The notes beneath the pieces were generated by a model. That model made no database searches and was not told the DNA's origin. It saw nothing but the letters and a program-made list of their open reading frames with translations. A DNA stretch of 10,548 nucleotides, taken from positions 1 to 10,548 of the forward strand of contig DFKH01000029.1 in assembly GCA_002373815.1 (NCBI GenBank), in the 5' to 3' direction. The position numbers and the translations under genes were made by a program. Below are positions 6,328 to 10,548 of this stretch, piece after piece (position 1 is the stretch's first letter; each line of letters begins with the position of its first letter). Origin of the DNA: Alphaproteobacteria bacterium UBA3650. Lineage in GTDB: Bacteria; Pseudomonadota; Alphaproteobacteria; CAAHEQ01; UBA3637.

Positions 6328-6405
6328 TGGTTGCGGGGATGGGATTTGAACCACATGACCTCCAGGTTATGAGCCTGGCAAGCTACCGGACTGCTCTACC
6401 CCGCG
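6328..6405 (-). tRNA. Initiator tRNA-fMet (CAT anticodon)
   Basis: The cloverleaf reads on the minus strand from 6405 to an encoded CCA at 6330-6328. The acceptor arm is CGCGGGG with CCCCGCA, so position 1 is C opposite A72. This unpaired C1-A72 marks bacterial initiator tRNAs. The D arm is GAGC/GCTT. The anticodon stem is CCAGG/CCTGG around loop CTCATAA, with anticodon CAT. The stem keeps two of the three initiator G-C pairs next to the loop; the outermost of the three is A-U. The T loop is TTCAAAT. Total length is 78 nt, one more than the usual 77: the T-stem 5' strand reads ATGTGG opposite CCCAT, so one U must bulge or the variable loop must differ. The initiator identity is firm; whether the extra base is real is open. 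Confidence 0.95.
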
Positions 6406-6420
6406 CTAAAAAACACCATC

Positions 6421-6449
6421 ATTATACGCCTTTTATTGTTGGTTGTCAA
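6421..6449 (-). promoter_or_regulatory. Perfect consensus sigma70 promoter of tRNA-fMet
   Basis: On the minus strand TTGACA (6449-6444), exactly 17 bp, and TATAAT (6426-6421) match the sigma70 consensus at all twelve positions. The -10 ends 15 nt before the mature tRNA 5' end, leaving a short leader of roughly 8-9 nt. Confidence 0.92.
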
Positions 6450-6491
6450 GCTTCTTTTTTAATAATTTTTTTATTAAAACAAAAAAAATGC

Positions 6492-6520
6492 TTGCATTAT
6501 CAAAATAAAAAGATTAGATT
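6492..6520 (+). promoter_or_regulatory. Probable promoter of the OmpA-like lipoprotein gene
   Basis: TTGCAT (6492-6497), 17 bp, TAGATT (6515-6520). The start codon lies 33 nt further down after AAAGGAG (6541-6547). It sits back to back with the tRNA promoter. Confidence 0.5.
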
Positions 6521-6553
6521 ACCTATTGTTGAATCATAAAAAAGGAGTGAAAT

Positions 6554-6985
6554 ATGAAAAAACAATTATTATTAGTGGCCGGTTTGGCTTTATTGACAAG
6601 TGCTTGCGCTAATTTGTGTGATACAGATTGTGGCGCTAAGGCTTGCAAAAAAGGTGATGTCGTTTATACAGCTACACCAGCCTTGTTCGGCTTTAACTCA
6701 ACAAAATTGTCTGCAGATGATGAAGCTTACTTGAAAGAAGCTGCAGATCGTTTGAATGCTGATATTAACGCTGATAAAACAGTCACAGCCAATGGTTATG
6801 CCTCTATGGAAGGTCCAGCAAGCTACAACGTGGATTTGTCCCGTCGTCGTGCTGAAGTTGTCAAGGGCTACATGGTTAAAAAAGGCGTTGCCGCTGACCG
6901 TATTTCCGTTAAAGGAAATGGTGCGACAGATAAATTTGGTCCTGCTTACAAAGACAACCGCCGCGTGGAAGTGGTCGTCGACTAA
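6554..6985 (+). CDS. OmpA-domain lipoprotein (Pal/OmpA-like)
   Basis: A 143-residue protein. Residues 1-17 form a lipoprotein-type signal peptide (MKKQLLLVAGLALLTSA) with Cys18 as the likely acylated residue; TSAC is a permissive lipobox because -3 is Thr. Cysteines at 18, 22, 26 and 31 crowd the mature N-terminus. Residues 42-142 are an OmpA C-terminal domain, which holds peptidoglycan: FGFNST (46-51), GYASMEG (81-87), YNVDLSRRRAEVV (91-103), RISVKGNG (116-123) and NRRVEV (135-140). The usual Asp in the GHTD loop is Ser84, while the LSxxRA arginine (R99) is kept. Codons are more GC-rich at third positions and the terminator is strong, as expected for an abundant protein. It probably anchors the outer membrane to the wall. 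It is too short for a beta-barrel OmpA and lacks the tol neighbours of true Pal, so no symbol is given. Confidence 0.9.
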   Translation: MKKQLLLVAGLALLTSACANLCDTDCGAKACKKGDVVYTATPALFGFNSTKLSADDEAYLKEAADRLNADINADKTVTANGYASMEGPASYNVDLSRRRAEVVKGYMVKKGVAADRISVKGNGATDKFGPAYKDNRRVEVVVD

Positions 6986-7004
6986 GCATAAAGACGCATA
7001 TCGG

Positions 7005-7036
7005 GATCGGGAAGTTTTCTTCCCGATCTTTTTTTT
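7005..7036 (+). terminator. Strong intrinsic terminator after OmpA-like lipoprotein
   Basis: A perfect 10-bp stem GATCGGGAAG (7005-7014) and CTTCCCGATC (7019-7028), tetraloop TTTT, then eight T. It lies 19 bp after the stop codon. Confidence 0.95.
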
Positions 7037-7049
7037 GTGCAAAAAAAAC

Positions 7050-7078
7050 TTGTATTTTATACAAAGACATTTTATACT
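7050..7078 (+). promoter_or_regulatory. Probable promoter of the Sel1 repeat gene
   Basis: TTGTAT (7050-7055), 17 bp, TATACT (7073-7078). Predicted transcription starts near 7085, about 17 nt before ATG 7102, leaving room for the AAGGGGAG ribosome binding site. Confidence 0.65.
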
Positions 7079-7101
7079 ATAAGAAAATGAAAGGGGAGTT
7101 G

Positions 7102-8085
7102 ATGAAGAAAATAGGATTCGTTTTAGCCCTAATGCTGATGGTATCGCCTGTTTATGCGGATTTTTTAGAAGGAGAGGAGGCATTTGATAATAAGCGTTAT
7201 TCCGAAGCATTTCAAAATTTTCGGCCACTCGCAGATGAGGGTGACTTTAGGTCACAATATTATGTGGCATATATGTACTTAAACGGGTATGGTGTCTCCA
7301 AAAACGATCAATTAGGATTGTCATACCTACAAAAATCATTGGATCAGAATTATCACTTAGCCCAAGCCCTTATGGGTTACCTGTATGGGGAAGGGCGCGT
7401 TGTCCCTGCTGATCCTAAAAAAGCAGTCATGCTGTACCAGAAAGCTGCGGATCAAGGTAACAGTTCAGCCATGTTGAATTTAGGAGTTGCCTATTATCAA
7501 GGAAATGGGGTGCCACGCAACTTAACAAAGGCTATTGAATTGTTAGAAAAAATTCCTGTAGAACAAAAGCCAGAGGCTGGGCGTTATTTGGGAGATATTT
7601 ATTTGGCTCAAGACTCGAATAATGCAGAAAAGGCCGTTGCCGCTTACCGTTCTGCGGCTGAGAATGGCGATTTGCTCTCCTATGTTGCGTTGGGGGATAT
7701 TTATTTGGATGGCAGAGGTGTTGATCAAGACACAGATCGTGCAATGGCATACTACAAATATGCGGCCTCTCAAGGATCAGGTGCGGCGCAATATGCGTTA
7801 GGTATTATTTATGCCAATGGGCGTGGGGTTTCTCGTGATCCAGTTCAAGCACACGCATGGTTATCTTGGGCAATGAATCAAAATTATGAACCAGCAACAG
7901 CAGCATTGAATCAATTAAAAACAGAAATGACATTGTCAGATCTGGATCGTGCACGCGTTGAGTTTATGCATATTCAACAACAAGTATTGGGAAAGGTTGC
8001 TTCTCCGTTTGAAGAAGAACGGAAAACTCAAGAAGCGTTGTTGGCTCAGCAACGTCAACGTCGATCTGTGCGCCGCCGTCGCTAA
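7102..8085 (+). CDS. Secreted Sel1-repeat (TPR-like) protein
   Basis: A 327-residue protein. Residues 1-19 form a signal peptide (ending VYA). A half repeat at about 22-48 is followed by six Sel1-like repeats near 49-84, 85-120, 121-156, 157-190, 191-226 and 227-262, each with the pattern A..LG..Y..G.GV..D...A...Y..AA.QG (for example ALGDIYLDGRGVDQD at 196-210). The fifth unit lacks the GxGV turn. A helical tail ends in a very basic stretch (QRQRRSVRRRR). Sel1 repeats form alpha-solenoid scaffolds that bind other proteins; exported ones in Gram-negatives serve in envelope assembly, stress signalling or host interaction. I chose ATG 7102 because AAGGGGAG precedes it; the upstream in-frame ATG 7087 lies before this ribosome binding site. 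The next gene follows after 17 bp, so they are probably one operon. The partner is unknown. Confidence 0.92.
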   Translation: MKKIGFVLALMLMVSPVYADFLEGEEAFDNKRYSEAFQNFRPLADEGDFRSQYYVAYMYLNGYGVSKNDQLGLSYLQKSLDQNYHLAQALMGYLYGEGRVVPADPKKAVMLYQKAADQGNSSAMLNLGVAYYQGNGVPRNLTKAIELLEKIPVEQKPEAGRYLGDIYLAQDSNNAEKAVAAYRSAAENGDLLSYVALGDIYLDGRGVDQDTDRAMAYYKYAASQGSGAAQYALGIIYANGRGVSRDPVQAHAWLSWAMNQNYEPATAALNQLKTEMTLSDLDRARVEFMHIQQQVLGKVASPFEEERKTQEALLAQQRQRRSVRRRR

Positions 8086-8088
8086 TCA

Positions 8089-8106
8089 ATGAAGGAGAAA
8101 AAATGA
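8089..8106 (+). other. Five-codon mini-ORF coupled to the small membrane protein start
   Basis: ATG AAG GAG AAA AAA TGA contains the ribosome binding site AAGGAG of the downstream gene, and its TGA overlaps the downstream ATG (ATGA). It has no obvious ribosome binding site of its own, so it may be only a by-product of the AUG-AAGGAG context. Low confidence that it is translated. Confidence 0.25.
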
Positions 8107-8417
8107 ACGATTCTTTTTTGCATAAATTATTTACTTTTCGTTTTGTGTCTTTGTGTGGCATCATTATGGCACTTTATGTTTTTTCTTTACAAACAGAAGC
8201 GCGCCCCCTTTCTTCGTTCTTATTTAACCCGACATTGTATATTGTTGCTTCATTGGTGGCAATTGCTGTGCGCATCATTTTGTGGGTTGTAGTGGATAAG
8301 GGAACTTTCTATGAGTTTTCACACAGCTTGATTCATACATTGGAAGATTGTATTATTATCAACATTGTTCTGCTGTGTACACTCAGCTTTTTATTTTTAA
8401 TAAAGTCATTTTTGTAA
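8103..8417 (+). CDS. Small three-helix inner membrane protein, unknown function
   Basis: A 104-residue protein with three hydrophobic stretches at about 13-29, 43-63 and 82-102, joined by short polar loops (RPLSS at 35-39, DKGTFYEFSHS at 65-75). ATG 8103 is preceded by AAGGAG (8092-8097). The length and the E/D-containing third helix loosely recall small PsiE-like proteins, but I see no diagnostic motif and do not assign it. It follows the Sel1 gene after 17 bp, so it is probably co-transcribed. Its 3' end overlaps the convergent minus-strand gene by 12 bp. A five-codon mini-ORF (8089-8106) begins just before its ribosome binding site and its stop overlaps this start codon. Confidence 0.8.
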   Translation: MNDSFLHKLFTFRFVSLCGIIMALYVFSLQTEARPLSSFLFNPTLYIVASLVAIAVRIILWVVVDKGTFYEFSHSLIHTLEDCIIINIVLLCTLSFLFLIKSFL

Positions 8418-9101
8418 TAAGGAAAAGGGTATAGATTGTTTTTCCATGACAAAAGGCAATTGTTTGCTGAATGTATAGGCGTCTAAGCGTTGTTTCAATT
8501 CAGAATCTAAATAAGAAATTGTCATAGGAATGGATTCTTTTTTTATGTTTTCATAAAGAGAAAGAGAAGGCGTTGCCTTTATTCGTGAAGTAAAATGTGC
8601 AATTAAATGCCCTTTGTCTTGTACAAAAATATCACATGAAATTTGTGAGGCAGAGATTTTTTTTGCAATAATAGACGCATCAATATGTATGGAATCAAGC
8701 CCTAAAATGGCTAATGAAATAAGAGGTTGATTTAATAAATCTGTATTTGGATTATAATTAAAAATTTTATCAGTTATGGAAAACGGCGTGTGTTCTTGAA
8801 AGTGAGAAATAATGGATCCATTTAAGCCACGTATGGCTATTTTAAATTGATTTGTTGTATGCGAAATCTGAACACGTTGCGTCAAAAAAGTGGAATAGTT
8901 GGGATGGGTGACGTGATATAAAACCAAAGATTGCCCATCTAAACTTAAACCAATATCGTTGTAATGAATGGCTGAGGAAATTAAATTTTCATCTAAAAAT
9001 TGCTTGTGAAGCTTTTGTACGCGATGTGTGGAACAGGTAATCAAGCCAGTTAATGCGGTAAAAACAAGTGTTAAAGATAGGATAAGTGTATTAGTTTTCA
9101 T
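8406..9101 (-). CDS. Membrane-anchored envelope protein of unknown function
   Basis: A 231-residue protein I do not recognise. Residues 4-22 are one hydrophobic segment, either a signal peptide or an N-terminal anchor; ITCS at 21-24 is a poor lipobox because Thr precedes Cys23. The rest alternates short beta-like stretches (for example IGLSLDGQSLVLY) and contains few cysteines. The layout, a membrane anchor followed by a beta-rich periplasmic domain, is reminiscent of YdgA/AsmA or DUF2125-like proteins, but this is only an impression. ATG 9101 lies inside the end of the upstream gene, an 11-bp overlap, so translation is coupled; TTG 9104 is a less likely start. The stop codon lies inside the convergent small membrane protein gene. 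No terminator is visible. Confidence 0.8.
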   Translation of the reverse strand: MKTNTLILSLTLVFTALTGLITCSTHRVQKLHKQFLDENLISSAIHYNDIGLSLDGQSLVLYHVTHPNYSTFLTQRVQISHTTNQFKIAIRGLNGSIISHFQEHTPFSITDKIFNYNPNTDLLNQPLISLAILGLDSIHIDASIIAKKISASQISCDIFVQDKGHLIAHFTSRIKATPSLSLYENIKKESIPMTISYLDSELKQRLDAYTFSKQLPFVMEKQSIPFSLLQK

Positions 9102-10185
9102 CAAGACACCACTCTTTCTGGCATGATTTTGCCGATGTTAGTTGAACCACAATCTGTTCGTCTTCATAAGAAAAAGAACCATCAATAATGTACCATCCAG
9201 ATGATAAAGCAGTTTTTCCATTAAGTAAGAGCGATGTAGGAAGAGTGGTTACCGCCCTTTGAGTGTCATCCATGTGATCTACATATACAATGGCTTGCCC
9301 ATCTATTTTATTGCCTGTCAGTTGTGCAATTAAAGCTAAATCAATAGCTGATTTAATATTAGGCAAAGTTGTATGAGTTGATTTTGTTTTCTCTTTTGAA
9401 ACAGGAACAGAATCAGAAGGCATTTCAACTTTATTTTGTCCGTCTGGACGAATAGTTAAAATATTTTCAGCATACTCGTGTCGTAATTCTGTTGGTTTTG
9501 GAATGACAGATTTATCAATGGGTTCACGATATGACATGGTCACTGATTCAGTATCAAAATTGATGTCTGCCTGAAAGACAGCAGAATCTGTATCTATTTT
9601 GTTTAAAGAGGTCGCAAAAATTTGTATTCCTTTTGCGTCAGGGCATAAATGAGATAGATGAACTTGTGCCTGCTTTAAGACAGCATTTTGAAATAAGCTT
9701 TGTTTAAAATCGGCAGTGGGTTCGTGTGCTACCAATAAAATAGGAATCTCTGGACATGAAGTGAAAGCAGAATAATGATGCTCATCTATTTTTTTTGCTC
9801 TCGCCACAAGATAATAAGTCAAGTGTAAATCTGGATCTTGGCCTGTGGAATAAATAAAATCTTGAATACCTTCATCAGGAGAGATGCGATAAAATTGTTG
9901 AATAATATTTGTAAAATTTGTAAGCCAATACCCTTGATGAAAAAAACCGTGCAAAGTTTCTATCGTTCTGTTTAAGGAATCTTTTAAAGTAACGGTGGTA
10001 AAGCCATGGACAGATCCATCTTTGCAATAAGTTTGATCCAATTCAATACTCCATAGATTTTTGGGCTTTTGCGTTAAATAATGAATTTTGCAGGTCTTGT
10101 CAGCGGTGTACAAATCTTGCTCATCTAAAAAATCAGCAAAAGCATGAGTAGTACAAAACAAAAGAAATAAAATTATCTTTTTCAT
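9091..10185 (-). CDS. Exported protein of unknown function, two-region layout
   Basis: A 364-residue protein with a signal peptide (1-17, ending AFA). I do not recognise a family. The mature part has six cysteines (32, 54, 144, 181, 355, 360), an even number that suits disulfides. Residues 18-220 look like a folded beta-rich region (VHGFTTVTLKD, YRISPDEGIQDFIYSTGQDPDL). A polar, probably flexible linker lies near 225-275 (PKPTELRH, SVPVSKEKTKSTHTT). A smaller C-terminal domain at 276-364 contains AQLTGNKIDGQAIVYVD and SGWYIIDGSFSYEDEQIVVQ and ends in the close pair C355/C360. The start overlaps the upstream SPOR gene by ATGA, with AGGGGG as ribosome binding site, and the downstream gene by 11 bp. 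The tight coupling suggests that all three act in the same envelope process. Confidence 0.85.
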   Translation of the reverse strand: MKKIILFLLFCTTHAFADFLDEQDLYTADKTCKIHYLTQKPKNLWSIELDQTYCKDGSVHGFTTVTLKDSLNRTIETLHGFFHQGYWLTNFTNIIQQFYRISPDEGIQDFIYSTGQDPDLHLTYYLVARAKKIDEHHYSAFTSCPEIPILLVAHEPTADFKQSLFQNAVLKQAQVHLSHLCPDAKGIQIFATSLNKIDTDSAVFQADINFDTESVTMSYREPIDKSVIPKPTELRHEYAENILTIRPDGQNKVEMPSDSVPVSKEKTKSTHTTLPNIKSAIDLALIAQLTGNKIDGQAIVYVDHMDDTQRAVTTLPTSLLLNGKTALSSGWYIIDGSFSYEDEQIVVQLTSAKSCQKEWCLDEN

Positions 10186-10548
10186 TTATCCCCCTGAGGC
10201 GCCACAACAAAACAGGCATAGTTCTTGTTTTGCAAAGTATTACAAGCAGATTGCGCCATTTGTTTTGTTCTGAATCCTGTCAGGCGAGAACGATATGTTT
10301 GTGCATTTTTACGTTGTGTTTGAACAGAATAGTTTTGATTTTTCAAAAATGACAAGGCTCGATTAGCCATGGAAAAAGCCTTTTCCTGAGTATTGAAAGC
10401 TCCTATTTGAATGGACCAATTATAGTCTGGACTTTGTGTGGTCGCTAAAGTCATAGAGGAAATAGGCGCCTTCCCATTATGAGCAACCAGTTTTTTACCA
10501 ACGGACAAAGCGTGTTGCGCTTGACGTTTCATAACAGGAGCAAATACA
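10182..10548 (-). CDS. SPOR domain C-terminus of a probable D-Ala-D-Ala carboxypeptidase-type protein (partial)
   Basis: The frame is open to the right edge, so the N-terminus lies outside the window. At least 122 residues are visible. The last roughly 80 residues form a SPOR domain: YNWSIQIGAFNTQEKA (strand and helix start), TYRSRLTGF, then MAQSACNTLQNKNYACFVV, with a conserved cysteine pair at the two ends of the second helix region. SPOR domains bind peptidoglycan stripped of stem peptides at division sites. In Alphaproteobacteria a SPOR with YRxRLxGF...A..AC..L...C commonly ends serine D-Ala-D-Ala carboxypeptidases (DacA/DacF-like), which is my inference for the missing part. A free SPOR protein or lytic transglycosylase is also possible. 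The stop overlaps the next start by ATGA. Confidence 0.85.
   Translation of the reverse strand, partial: VFAPVMKRQAQHALSVGKKLVAHNGKAPISSMTLATTQSPDYNWSIQIGAFNTQEKAFSMANRALSFLKNQNYSVQTQRKNAQTYRSRLTGFRTKQMAQSACNTLQNKNYACFVVAPQGDK

Noticed and set aside
5227..6405. Integrative element attached to the tRNA-fMet 3' end
   Set aside because: The tRNA 3' end faces the accessory genes, but I find no second copy of its terminal bases in the window and no integrase.
6327..6539. Plus-strand open frame of 70 codons across the tRNA
   Set aside because: Its first half is the antisense of the tRNA-fMet gene (the typical GMGFEPH translation of a tRNA 3' half), and it has no ribosome binding site.
6698..7228. 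Minus-strand open frame of 176 codons
   Set aside because: It runs antisense through the OmpA-like gene, its terminator and the Sel1 start. A frame crossing a strong terminator with no family signal is a shadow.
8103..8417. Naming the small membrane protein PsiE
   Set aside because: Length and helices are loosely similar, but no diagnostic motif was seen.

Overview
The window is AT-rich and bacterial. It most likely comes from an alphaproteobacterium, possibly an uncultured host- or gut-associated lineage. Four things point this way. A D-Ala-D-Ala carboxypeptidase-like SPOR tail lies at the right edge. The initiator tRNA has an A-U pair at the first of the three anticodon-stem positions that are G-C in E. 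coli, a variant I associate with Alphaproteobacteria. There is an OmpA-type lipoprotein, so the cell has an outer membrane, and promoters are of the sigma70 type. The order or genus cannot be fixed from this sequence. There are no insertion sequences, CRISPR arrays, rRNA genes or phage genes.

Layout. Positions 1-1470 (minus) hold a lemA-TPM domain (YgcG-like) operon, with the TPM gene running off the left edge. Position 1601 starts a divergent mutT-like Nudix gene (plus), which ends in a bidirectional terminator shared with a convergent gene for an exported flavodoxin (minus, ends 2036). The flavodoxin and a MATE efflux pump (2687-4036, plus) diverge from a compact intergenic region. There the two TTGACA -35 boxes lie inside a perfect 10-bp inverted repeat, so the pair is probably co-regulated. 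Two accessory genes follow: a secreted, cysteine-rich protein with degenerate beta-solenoid-like repeats (4071-5120), and a cytoplasmic protein with the sequence signature of an ADP-ribosyltransferase fold (5227-6147). The latter's promoter predicts a leaderless mRNA.

An initiator tRNA(fMet) gene (6328-6405, minus) has a perfect consensus promoter and its own terminator. Next come an OmpA-domain lipoprotein (6554-6985, strong terminator), a secreted Sel1-repeat protein (7102-8085) and a three-helix membrane protein (8103-8417). From the right edge a tightly coupled minus-strand operon enters: the C-terminal SPOR domain of a probable penicillin-binding protein, then two unrecognised envelope proteins. 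Its last gene overlaps the small membrane protein gene tail to tail by 12 bp.

Most of the window is envelope biology: lipoprotein, SPOR, Sel1, TPM/LemA and exported flavodoxin. The most interesting new elements are the ADP-ribosyltransferase-like gene with its leaderless promoter, the cysteine-rich repeat protein beside it, the flavodoxin/MATE divergent operator, and an initiator tRNA that appears to carry an extra nucleotide in its T stem.
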